A stretch of DNA of 45,429 bases from Lysobacterales bacterium (GTDB lineage: Bacteria; Pseudomonadota; Gammaproteobacteria; Xanthomonadales; Xanthomonadaceae), in assembly GCA_016718605.1 (NCBI GenBank), contig JADKCY010000014.1, forward strand, positions 1 through 45,429. The letters are read 5' to 3'. Below are positions 1 to 8,047 of this stretch, one piece after another. Made by a program: the position numbers and the translations under genes. The notes under the pieces are model-generated. The model did no database searches, was not told where the DNA came from, and was given only the letters and a program-made list of their open reading frames with translations. Every line of letters starts with the position of its first letter. Within the stretch, counting starts at the first letter, position 1.

Positions 1-202
1 GCCTTCACCTTCCCAATTGTTCTGCGGTGAACTGCGCTTCACCTGGCCGCAGGACTGCGCCGAACGTGGTGATGACGCCGGTAACATCGCGGAAGTGAGC
101 GCAGTGCTGACCGAAGTGCCCTGCGTTGCCTGCAATCTGCTCACTGATAGTCAGGTTGCCATCGCTGTTGCGATAACCCGTTGTATTGTATTGACCTGCC
201 AT
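1..202 (-). pseudogene. Partial, frameshifted copy of the 39444-39821 gene
   Basis: The reading frame starts at 202 with the same MAGQYNTTGYRNSDG beginning as the intact gene at 39444-39821. It loses frame after about 25 residues, and the window edge truncates it. Patches such as GVITTF and GEAQFT can still be recognised. It adds no second gene; it only marks where the contig overlap begins. Confidence 0.8.
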
Positions 203-223
203 AATGGCCTCCATCAAAGAAGT

Positions 224-247
224 GGGGCGAGCCTCTCGGCCCGCCCC
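224..247 (-). terminator. Hairpin after the capsid gene, left copy
   Basis: The same ten-base-pair stem as at 39844-39867 is present: GGGGCGAGCC, loop TCTC, GGCCCGCCCC on the plus strand. The flanking sequence differs between copies but the hairpin does not change, which suggests that it is functional. Confidence 0.6.
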
Positions 248-252
248 TTCCG

Positions 253-1502
253 TCAAAGGCCATTACAAGATAGCGGAACCGCTGCCGTCTGGATCAGGTC
301 GCCATCAAGACGAACGATCCGCGAGGCCGATGTTCGGCCAGTAGTATTCACGGCGCACACCGATGACCGGCGCACCGACCCTGCGGACGTAATACTTGCC
401 GAGATCGCCAAAAACGATCGGCTTGGTGCCGGTCGCAGCGTTCACACGCGTGCCTGGTTGATCGATACGGAACGCCAAGCAGGCGCACGGCTCGCCCACG
501 CGGATATCGCCCATCGACCAGATATACTGGTCGTTGCCGTCCTTCAGCTTGCGGATCGATGCCAGCGTGGTGTCATTGAACTGCCAGCGCGCCTTCGGCG
601 AAGCCCGATAGGCCGGGTCAACCGAGTGCAGCAGATCGATGATTTCGTCAGCCGTGAACGCCGTCTGCGAAGCTGCCGTTTTACCAAGCGACGAAGCGGC
701 AACGATACCGAGCGGGTCGCCCGTGCCGTCACCGATGGTCAGTTCGGTGTTGACACGACGCGCCAGACGCTCGCCAAGCAGTTCGCCGATGAACTGCTCG
801 ATGTCGATCGCGCTGTCCTGCATGATCTCCATCGAAATCTGGACCCATTCGGTGTCATAGGCGAACGCACCAAGAGTCATCTTGGCGAAGGTCGCATCGA
901 CGCCGCCGTCATCGGTCATCGCGGTGGCTTCGGTGTGCTGCGCAGCAGCAACCGCCGTGTCGTCGGTCTTGGGGAAGTCGAGGTTATTGCCGCCGCTGGT
1001 GTTCAGGACGGTGCAGATTGCCCTCATCACATCGGTCCCCACCTTGGGGTCTTGTCACCACAGCCGCAAGATTCGGTCGGGACGGTGTAACCACCAGCGC
1101 GCAGTCGTGGACATGCGCGGGCTTCAACCTGGGCGACAACGCCTCCGAAGAACCGCGCGCTGTTCGGCGGTCAGTTCCTGAGGGTCGAAGCCAACACGGG
1201 CCAACGCGATGAACACATCGCGGTATTCAGGCTGCCTGGGGCTCATCCGTGCCGCGCTTCGCCTGACATGTCAGGGCGGGCCTTGGCGCCCCGAAAGTTC
1301 TTCCACCGTGCTTCGGCTAGCCTGACAACTCGCTCTTCGCGGGCGATGTTGCTTTCGATCTTCGAATTCACCAGGTAGCGTCCATGACGCGCTTCAAGTT
1401 CAGCCGAACGGGCTTCATCAGTGTTGTTCTTGATTTCATCGAGGGGCTTCGCGGGCTTGCGTTACAAAGGCGACCGCGCTGCTCATTAGGCTGCGTGAGA
1501 GC
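253..1502 (-). pseudogene. Frameshifted strain-variant copy of major capsid protein
   Basis: The middle of this copy (305-1042) reads as one frame and matches residues of the intact capsid protein at 39874-41130 with true amino-acid variation, for example SLGKTAASQTAF against TLGKTSASTTAF. Most DNA differences there fall at third codon positions. The N-terminal third and the extreme C-terminus are out of frame because of indels. Substitutions of this kind point to a related strain; the indels point to sequencing error. Confidence 0.85.
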
Positions 1503-1528
1503 ATAATCGGAATCCATCTTGGGGCATG

Positions 1529-1552
1529 AAAGAAGCCCGCCACAAGGCGGGC
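1529..1552 (-). terminator. Hairpin terminator upstream of capsid gene, left copy
   Basis: On the minus strand a seven-base-pair stem GCCCGCC/GGCGGGC with a four-base loop is followed by TTCTTTC. It occupies the same site as 41151-41174. The loop differs and the outer pair is G-C instead of A-T, a compensatory change that keeps the stem. Confidence 0.6.
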
Positions 1553-1609
1553 GGGGAAACAAGCCTTTCCGAAGGGCACCTCGGGCTCGGCTTAGTCGCC
1601 AGAAATCCG

Positions 1610-2203
1610 TTATCGGATGCCGCGGAACCCTTTAGTCCTGTTCGGCCTTCCACGCGGAGATGGTTGTCGCCCTTCTTTTCTGCCTCGCGTTGAGCTTTGC
1701 GCGCTTCTCGCGTTGCCGGCCTTGACCTTCTCGAAGTGAACGCCCACACTCGGTGTCTTCATAGGCCGGGCTGGCCGTGATCGTCACTTCGCGGAGGTCA
1801 ACGGCATGGATTGTGCGCTTCGGCGGTGGTCGTTTCGTCCCATTCGTCATGCGTGACACGATCCGAACGACATGCCCCGCCGAGTCACTCGCGGCGATCA
1901 GCGTTGCGACATCGCCCATCGGACGTATCGGGAAGGTCGATTTCAGCGGAAGGCCCGCGTTCATCCTCGGACAGACATAGTGTTCCGGATGATTGACGAC
2001 CAAACAACCCGCTCGATTTCGTGGCTGTAGGGGCCGAACATGCTGCCGGAACGCAACGTCTCAGCTGAAAGCGCCCGGTGCAGACCACCTCCTCACATAT
2101 CGCCAATGTCGGTGGGTGAATTGAACACAGCCACATATCCTGCGGCGGTCATTCCGCCGACCGCCACAGGCTGCGATGCGTTGCTTTCGATCTTCTCTGT
2201 CAT
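1610..2203 (-). pseudogene. Frameshifted copy of prohead protease gene
   Basis: This aligns with the intact protease gene at 41226-41819 and begins at the equivalent ATG (2203). Fragments such as the ERGPSAEIDLPDTSDGR patch and the AVDLREVTITASPAYEDTECG patch are visible in different frames, so several indels interrupt it. It should not be counted as a separate gene. Confidence 0.85.
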
Positions 2204-3455
2204 TGTGTGGTTCCACTCCCCGGATCGGGCGACCGATCCGGCAGGTTGAGTTCCCAAGGGGAACCATTGCGCCTTCGTATGTAGCGGGCCTGTGCTTCCG
2301 GTTCCGTTGGCGTTGGCAGGCCCACGAATTCAGCGCCCTTAGCAGGTGTGTGAACACTGCGGACTGCACTCAACGATACGACCGCTTCGGCGCGGGTCTT
2401 GAAGTCACCGCGAAGCAGGCTGTCCACGTTGACGCCGGACGTACCGCCGGCGGTGTGCCGCTGCCCGAAGAGCTTCGGGTTCATCTGTTGCTCCAGCTTG
2501 ATGGCCCAATGTGAGGATCAGGTGCTTGACCAGCGATAGGTCCTGGTTCTCCGAATTAGCGAAATTGAATTCGTAAGGTCTTGGAACCAAGGCGGGATGC
2601 CGAAGATGCGGGCAATCTGCTCAACACTGAACCGCTGGCCATCGGTCATCTGCCCTTTGTCCGGGATCGAACCCGTACCGGCTTCAATTCGTAACCGGCG
2701 GGATCGGAACAGCGGCTTGTCTGAACTTTTTGGCACTATCGATCAACCGTTGGATATCGACCATCGCGCTCGCTTCATAGCATCCGGACAAGGCTGGCAT
2801 AGGGCCGGACAAGCGCCAAGGAGGACGACGCCGCCTCGGAGGCTTTACCCGTAGGTGTTCATCGTAATCATAAGCTGGATAACCGGAGCGCCTAGCGTAA
2901 TCGGGAATAATGTGCCAAGCCATCATGACGAAGCATGGACGGCACATCCGATTGATGTCGAGCCCTAGATAAATCTTGCCGCCAACTCGTAGGGTTGTGC
3001 CCCATGTTATCGCGGCAGATGCGTGTCACCACCGGATCGATGGTGAAGTCCGGTTATGCTTGACCCACTGCGCTCAGTCCAGAAGAAGCCCGCGACGCCC
3101 AAGAATACCTGCGTCCAAAAGTATTCGCGCAACCGGAGGCTATCCCCACTCCAGTTGGGGGCCGCCTCTTCAATCAGCGTTGCCGGACCGCCGCTTACCC
3201 GATCCCCACTTCGTCTTCTGCGGACTTCATCAGGTGCAACGACGGAGTGTAGCGAGCGGGGAGGAACGAGACGGCCGCCATACCTCCCGGGACAGTCAAG
3301 GCGCTGTCAGCCGTCTTTGGGCAGGTCGATATTACCAAGCCCACCAACACAAAACAGGTTCGCGCCCGGACGGTCAATGCCGGGAATCTCGGTTATCATG
3401 CGCTGTTCAACCGGCGGCGTGGGCCAGCCGAAAAAGTCGCTAATGCGCGGCCCAT
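2200..3455 (-). pseudogene. Frameshifted copy of portal gene
   Basis: This matches the portal gene at 41816-43069. Pieces such as TDGQRFSVEQIARIFGIPPWF and VEQRMITEIPGIDRPGANL are present but scattered over all three minus-strand frames. The overlap with the protease copy at the 3' end and with the terminase copy at the 5' end repeats the organisation of the intact locus. Confidence 0.85.
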
Positions 3456-5324
3456 TATGATCCTCCAAGCTGAATTCAGGATCATCCCAAGGGGATGTGG
3501 CGGCGTACCCCGTCAAAAGCCGCTACGAACCAACCGCCATACCAGAGCGCGATTGCGCCGTCCGATCTTGTTCACAGCGCGCTCCTTCGATAGCCATAGT
3601 TGCCCCAGCGATCATCGACCGTGACCGCGCTCATGATGTGCCCAATCGTCACCGGGCTCTTGCGATCCCTAATGCGGCCTGCGCAATAAGTTCTTCGACA
3701 TGCCGAACCGACATCGGCATCCATAAGCCTTCAGGCTCGCGGCTAGCCGCCTGAGCAGCATCCTTCATCGCCTCGGTCGGCTTGCCTTCTTTTCGTGCCG
3801 CCTTTGCGGATGCTCGACACATTCGATCGATAGACCGAGATCCGTCATTTCGGTTCAAGCATCCGGCTGAATACGTAGCGGTCATAGGCGATGCGCCCCA
3901 ACATCGTAGTCGTCTTTGCGCCTCTGCCAATGCTTGCGCTATCTGCCGGTAATCAATCCGCGTACCCTTCGGCGCGTTGATCAGCCCTTTTTCTTTCCAC
4001 GACATGTAGAAATCGTTCTTGTCGGCTAGTGCGCGAGCCTCAAGCGTGTCGCCCGGCGTCCAGTATTCAACCCAAGCATTGTAGACCGGCTTGCCTGCGT
4101 GCTGTCCGTCCTCGACCGTTCCAGACTGCGTGCAATACGCGAGCGCGGTAAAATCCTTCACCTGCGATAAGTCGGCACCCACAAACACCGGCTTGCCCGC
4201 GTGTTCGTCAAGCGGCTCGAAGTCCACCATGCAAGGCTCAAGCGCCTCGCGTGTCATCCATGCCGTTTCTGCATCCGTCCATGTGCAGAAGTGCAACCGC
4301 AAGATGCCGTTCATCTTGCCCGGCATTGCGCGGGCCTGATCAACGACGCCTTGCAAATACTCTTCGGTGATCGTCACGCCGAGCAGGGGTTTGCCTTCGA
4401 CCAGCATGACTTGTCGGTTAAAGGGTCATCATCCTTATCGAGCGCACAAACATAGAGAACGTGGTGTCATCCACGACTTCACCAAGGTACATCGCGTCAT
4501 CACTGCGGGCGAAGTAGTTCCCCGCTGCACACTTGACCGCGTGTTCATGCTCTTCCCAGCAAACCGAGTTGCGATCCGATCCGCTATTCGTGATCATCAA
4601 TAGCAGTGGTTGACGCCGGAACTTGAAGCCGCGCTCCAGCATTTCCATCGTGCCGCGATCAGGATGCTCGTGCACCTCGTCACACAGCGCGAAATGAGGT
4701 CGCGGCCCGGAGCCTGTTTTCTTTGTCTCCCTCGATACCGGGCGAAAGAACGAACCCTTCGCCAGATGCGCGATGTTGTATTCGCGGCCTTCGCCGCCGC
4801 TGAACTTCACCCGCTTGAGTAGCGCCGGGGATTGCCGCACCATCGCGACGGCATCCCGAAAGAGAATGCCCGCCTGATCCTCTTTGTCGCCCCGCCGAAT
4901 AGACCTGCGCTCCCGGCTCCCCGTCAGCAAGCAGTCCATAAAGGCCGATGCCGCCTGCGAGCGGTGATTTTCCGTTGCCCTTGCCTTGCTCAACATATGC
5001 CCGGCGAAAACGTCGAACCCAACCATGATCAACGCTCAACCGCTGCCACCCGAACAGCGAGCCGATGATGAATGCCTGCGAAGGGTGCGCCTTGAATGGC
5101 TTGCCTTCGAACTGGCCATCGGACAGCCTTAACCGCGCCTCAAAGAACTCTTCGATCGCGCGCCTGGCCAAGCCATCATCATACCCCAAGCCGCGATCAG
5201 GCCCATGCTTCAAGTCGTCCAGATGGCGGCGGCATGCGTTGCGAACATGCGGCCCCGCGATATACTCACCATCAACTACCCGCTGTGCGTAATCGGTTAC
5301 GCGGTCAGTTGAAGAAGGCGTCAT
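3455..5324 (-). pseudogene. Frameshifted copy of terminase large subunit gene
   Basis: This corresponds to 43069-44936. The N-terminal part from ATG 5324 is intact here through KPFKAHPSQAFIIGSLFGW and the Walker A-like GKGNGKS. That stretch shows the correct reading where the right copy has lost bases. Further downstream, indels near 4900, 4430 and 3800 break the frame. Combining both copies gives a full 623-residue protein. Confidence 0.85.
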
Positions 5325-5674
5325 CTTCGTCGCTGTCGTCGGGCGCTGATATCCGCGTCCGGTCTGCCGGAGTGGCACCGAGCTTCGACAGCATCGACTG
5401 GTACATTGACAGCTTCGTCACTCCGACATCTTCGCCGGAAAGCAACGGCCCACGAACTTGCGCGCCTCCTCCAGAACCGCCCGGTCGCTTTCCATGAGCC
5501 ACGGAAGCTCGCGCTTGAAACCCTCCCAAGCCTGCCTGCCAAACTCATCAAGAAAGGTTGCCGGTTCGCCAAGCGGGCGGCCCGGTGGATCTTTGCGAGC
5601 TGCGTGGCGACCGGGATTTTTGATAGCCGCGCCGGTCGCTTCAGCTTCGCAGCTGGCGTCCTCGGATTGACCAT
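5305..5674 (-). pseudogene. Frameshifted copy of terminase small subunit gene
   Basis: The start (MVNPRTPAAK) at 5674 and the C-terminus (DEDDAFFN) match the intact gene at 44917-45288. At least two indels between about 5460 and 5640 put the middle in other frames. The 20-base overlap with the terL start is kept. Confidence 0.85.
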
Positions 5675-5718
5675 TCAGCTAACTCCGCTTAACCTGAACG
5701 ATGAAATGTGGATGTGAA

Positions 5719-5812
5719 AGTTTTCAAATTGAATGTCGGTCCCATAGCGCGAGGCCGTAGCGATGCTACCACCCCCTACCCCCTAAACATGCCCTAGATT
5801 GGCCAGCCGTCC
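5719..5812. other. Non-coding gap upstream of terS, candidate cos/packaging region
   Basis: This 94-base gap lies between the 3' end of an HNH gene and the start of terS. It holds a cytosine-rich ACCCCCTACCCCCTA stretch at about 5769-5784. A similar CCCCTACCCCTA stretch occurs at the matching place near the right end (45381-45397), although the surrounding bases differ. In HK97-like phages the cos site lies next to terS and an HNH gene, so this is the most likely packaging site. No cohesive end can be proved from the sequence. Confidence 0.4.
5794..5812 (-). pseudogene. Remnant 3' end of the upstream HNH gene
   Basis: Read on the minus strand, these bases spell DGWPI followed by a TAG stop. 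The gp74-like HNH protein at 6531-6929 ends DGWPIEE. The intervening homing-type HNH gene therefore seems to have been inserted at the 3' end of the older gene, leaving its original tail beyond the insert. The match is short (five residues, 12 of 15 bases), so chance is possible. Confidence 0.4.
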
Positions 5813-6520
5813 TTATGTAGCTAGGATGTCGCGGCGGTGTGGGCCAGTTGACCCTCTTGGCTCTGTCATCACTCGCTCAAGCGGCCAGTGTTTTAATCTC
5901 CACTGGAACGAAGCGGCACGCAACCCAAGTAGTTCAGCCCACTCACTAGCGCAGCGTGTCACGCCTTGCCATGTGATCTGCCGCACAGATTTTTGACGGT
6001 GCGTGGTCTTCACCTTCCAGGCGCCGCGTTTCATGTTGCATTCGGGACAGGACGCCGCGAGGTTCTCAATCCTGTTGTCATCAGGCTGATCATTCAGGTG
6101 ATCAACGTGCATATCATCCCAAGTCACCACATCCGCACAGTGGTAGCACTTGAACGGGCCGTCTCCATGTTCAGCATGATATACAAAACGATGCTCATAC
6201 ACTCGGCTGTGGTTGCGGCTCAGCGGATGATTAGGATGGTACTTCAGCCTGTATCCTCCCGAGTGATCGGTCAGTTCAGGGATATCTTTTGTAGGCAAAT
6301 CCAGCTGACCATTACGGCGGATGCGGTAGTAATGCATCATACAGTAAGGCTTGTGCTTACTCATAGTAGGTTTTGTGCAATCACTAACGGTACAACAATC
6401 AAATGAAGGTCGTGGATCAGTTGTCCCTGTCTTCCACTTGCGTTGATAATGCATCGAACACAAAGCCATACTGGCTGATCTAGTGGGATTGTTGCACCCG
6501 TCAATTTCACATGTTGCCAT
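5813..6520 (-). CDS. Homing-type HNH endonuclease
   Basis: The 235-residue product has two Cys/His zinc-finger-like repeats in its first 70 residues (CEIDGCNNPTRS, CSMHY, CTVSDCTKPTMS, CMMHYYR). The catalytic block has the form HVDHLNDQPDDNRIENLA, followed by a CPECN zinc knuckle. This is the HNH arrangement of free-standing homing endonucleases; the C-terminal third (TWQGVTRCASEWAELLG) resembles their DNA-recognition segment. The gene is visibly richer in A+T than its neighbours. It sits between the packaging HNH gene and terS, followed by a possible remnant of the interrupted gene. It probably spreads itself and has no role in virion assembly. Confidence 0.85.
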   Translation of the reverse strand: MATCEIDGCNNPTRSASMALCSMHYQRKWKTGTTDPRPSFDCCTVSDCTKPTMSKHKPYCMMHYYRIRRNGQLDLPTKDIPELTDHSGGYRLKYHPNHPLSRNHSRVYEHRFVYHAEHGDGPFKCYHCADVVTWDDMHVDHLNDQPDDNRIENLAASCPECNMKRGAWKVKTTHRQKSVRQITWQGVTRCASEWAELLGLRAASFQWRLKHWPLERVMTEPRGSTGPHRRDILAT

Positions 6521-6530
6521 GTATTGAATA

Positions 6531-6929
6531 CTACTCTTCTATTGGCCAACCATCAACACCTATGCGATGCCCTTGCCGATATATTCTGCCTTGAGCTTCT
6601 GCCGCCTCTTTGGCGGATTTAGCCAAATGGTGTTTTTCGCACAGAACCTGCAAATTGCCCATGTCGTCACCGCCACCCTTTGCTTTGGGCTTGATGTGGT
6701 CAACGTGGTTGCCTTGCGTTGCGATGCCCTTGGCTAGGCAGTGCTGGCATAGGTGCATGTCGCGGGTGAGTATGACTTGGCGCAGCTTGGTCCATGCGGT
6801 GCCGTAGCCTCTGACATGCCGAGATGTCTTAGCCCATGCCATGCCGCGCGCCGAATGCTGAAACGAAAACGCCCGCAAACCTTTCGGCTGCGGACGCAAT
6901 GGTTGATCTTCTATTTCTGACACATGCAT
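6531..6929 (-). CDS. HNH endonuclease, HK97 gp74-like
   Basis: The 132-residue product carries the classic HNH core: CQHC near residue 66, HVDHIKPKAKGGGDD, then NLQVLCEKHH, with four cysteines/histidines able to bind zinc. The preceding RGYGTAWTKLRQVILTRD segment is typical of the family next to phage cos sites, where the enzyme works with terminase in DNA cleavage. The first ATG is at 6929; a TTG nine codons upstream (6956) would overlap the preceding gene. Its last codons may be the insertion site of the downstream homing gene. Confidence 0.85.
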   Translation of the reverse strand: MHVSEIEDQPLRPQPKGLRAFSFQHSARGMAWAKTSRHVRGYGTAWTKLRQVILTRDMHLCQHCLAKGIATQGNHVDHIKPKAKGGGDDMGNLQVLCEKHHLAKSAKEAAEAQGRIYRQGHRIGVDGWPIEE

Positions 6930-6945
6930 AACTTGCCGCAACCTG

Positions 6946-7509
6946 TCAAGTGGCAATCAACGTCAGCGCCTTGATAGCCAGCGCCAGTGATTGCTCATGC
7001 TCGACAGGTGGCTGCTTGCCCCGCGTCTTGTGCCAGATGATGCTATCGAGGAATGAAGGCCCGCAGTCCGGATTGATGTTGATGCACAGTTGATCGAACG
7101 CGCGGCGGGTACGCAGTGTCTTGTCCAGCGCATCGATCATCGCCAGCGTTTCGGTGAGCCTGCGCTCCCGATCGATCATGCGCTGCCGTTCGTCCATGTC
7201 GATGGGGTCATGGATCATACCGCCGCCTGACTGGTCACCGAGACATGACCGTTCAGCACCAACCCCGAACATCGGCCAGTACGCATGGAAGATCGCCCGT
7301 CCTGCATTGCGCAGGTTGAGGCCATCCTCACCAAGCAACCCCGCGACATAGGCCCGCCCGATCGCATCGCTGCCGTCCGTCCCGTACACCGAGTGCTTGG
7401 CCTGCGTGGTGTTGGTGCCGTGGTCATAGCTGATGGCGCGAGGTGCGCGCTTGATGCGTCCGTTCGCCTCGCGCGTTCCCGATTTCCGCTTCCTGCCCGC
7501 ACGTCCCAT
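6946..7509 (-). CDS. Conserved phage protein of unknown function
   Basis: The 187-residue protein begins MGRAGRKRKSGTRE, a basic stretch often seen at the start of phage packaging- or transcription-associated proteins. The ATG at 7509 has a GGAGAG ribosome site six bases upstream, so I prefer it to the ATG at 7551. The rest is mostly helical and charged (DPIDMDERQRMIDRERRLTE), and no catalytic motif is recognised. It lies just before the packaging HNH gene, in the usual place of a late regulator, but that role is only a guess from position. Confidence 0.7.
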   Translation of the reverse strand: MGRAGRKRKSGTREANGRIKRAPRAISYDHGTNTTQAKHSVYGTDGSDAIGRAYVAGLLGEDGLNLRNAGRAIFHAYWPMFGVGAERSCLGDQSGGGMIHDPIDMDERQRMIDRERRLTETLAMIDALDKTLRTRRAFDQLCININPDCGPSFLDSIIWHKTRGKQPPVEHEQSLALAIKALTLIAT

Positions 7510-7590
7510 GATTGGCTCTCCATAAAATTCGTTAAGCAGTCTGTCGGTCATACGTTCACCATCGCCACCCATCCCTTGATGGAGGGGCGG

Positions 7591-7803
7591 TTATCGTTCG
7601 ACGAACTCGCCACACCAATCGTCCTCATCTGTGCCCGGCCAGAACCCGATCGTGGCTGCGTCCGTGCCATCACTTCCCCCGCTGATGAGATTGAGATGCC
7701 CCATGACGATACTCGGCGCACGGATGCAGCAGTCGCCACCCAAGACATCAGACCTCGGCGTTTCACGCCAGAACCGGCAGTTGCGGCAGTTGCGATTTTC
7801 CAT
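7591..7803 (-). CDS. Small zinc-motif protein
   Basis: This 70-residue protein opens CRNCRFWR and continues GGDCCIRAPS and DDWCGEF, giving five cysteines in pairs suited to a zinc ribbon. Small proteins of this shape recur in alphaproteobacterial phages, with unknown function. It is the first gene downstream of the iteron array. A longer overlapping frame through the array is a product of the repeats and was not chosen. Confidence 0.7.
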   Translation of the reverse strand: MENRNCRNCRFWRETPRSDVLGGDCCIRAPSIVMGHLNLISGGSDGTDAATIGFWPGTDEDDWCGEFVER

Positions 7804-7895
7804 TCGACCTTCTCCATCTTGGCACGGTAATTGCTACGCGCACGGGCGCGCATCCGAGCGCGCACATGCGCCGGGGGGTTTAAGGGGGGGGAGAG
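7804..7895. other. GC-rich spacer beside the iteron array
   Basis: This holds an alternating GC-rich segment (about 7838-7872, with repeated GCGCGC) and a G-rich run (7873-7892) directly adjoining the iterons. No gene is seen. Together with the array it makes a 244-base intergenic region, unusually long for this compact genome. Confidence 0.5.
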
Positions 7896-8044
7896 TTCCG
7901 CAAGACTTCCGCAGACTTCCGCAAGGTTTTCTGCGGGTTTCAGGATGCCGGTTCCGCAGACTTCCGCAAACTTCCGCAGAGCAAGAATGGCAGTTTTCAG
8001 CCACTTCGGAACTGACCTCCGCAGAGGTTCCGCAGACTTCCGCA
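7896..8044 (-). repeat. Nine phased iterons, candidate replication origin
   Basis: The heptamer TTCCGCA (minus strand TGCGGAA) occurs at 7896, 7907, 7917; 7952, 7962, 7972; and 8018 (one mismatch, CTCCGCA), 8028, 8038. That is three groups of three, with a spacing of 10-11 bases inside each group, so all sites in a group lie on one face of the helix. The array directly follows the primase-helicase gene. Phased direct repeats beside replication genes are typical of initiator-binding origins. The binding protein is unknown; the DnaA-like or repressor-like proteins upstream are candidates. Confidence 0.7.
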
Positions 8045-8047
8045 AGG

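Larger units (their letters stand above)
1..5718. repeat. Left copy of the duplicated head/terminase region
   Basis: This segment aligns in the same orientation with about 39624-45330, so the two ends of the window repeat each other at a distance of about 39.6 kb. Every long reading frame of the right copy is broken here by small insertions and deletions. In the first ~1.3 kb there are also many substitutions, mostly at third codon positions with a few conservative amino-acid changes in the capsid protein. From about 3.5 kb on, the copies are nearly identical apart from indels. The pattern fits uncorrected sequence of a related strain at the end of a circular or permuted contig. Similarity stops near 5718/45330. 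Confidence 0.93.

Noticed and set aside
17..1090. Plus-strand open frame over the left capsid copy
   Set aside because: Same antisense shadow as at the right end, extended by indels.
5813..6540. Group I intron in the packaging HNH gene
   Set aside because: The homing gene fills nearly the whole insert, leaving only about 20 bases; there is no room for an intron core.
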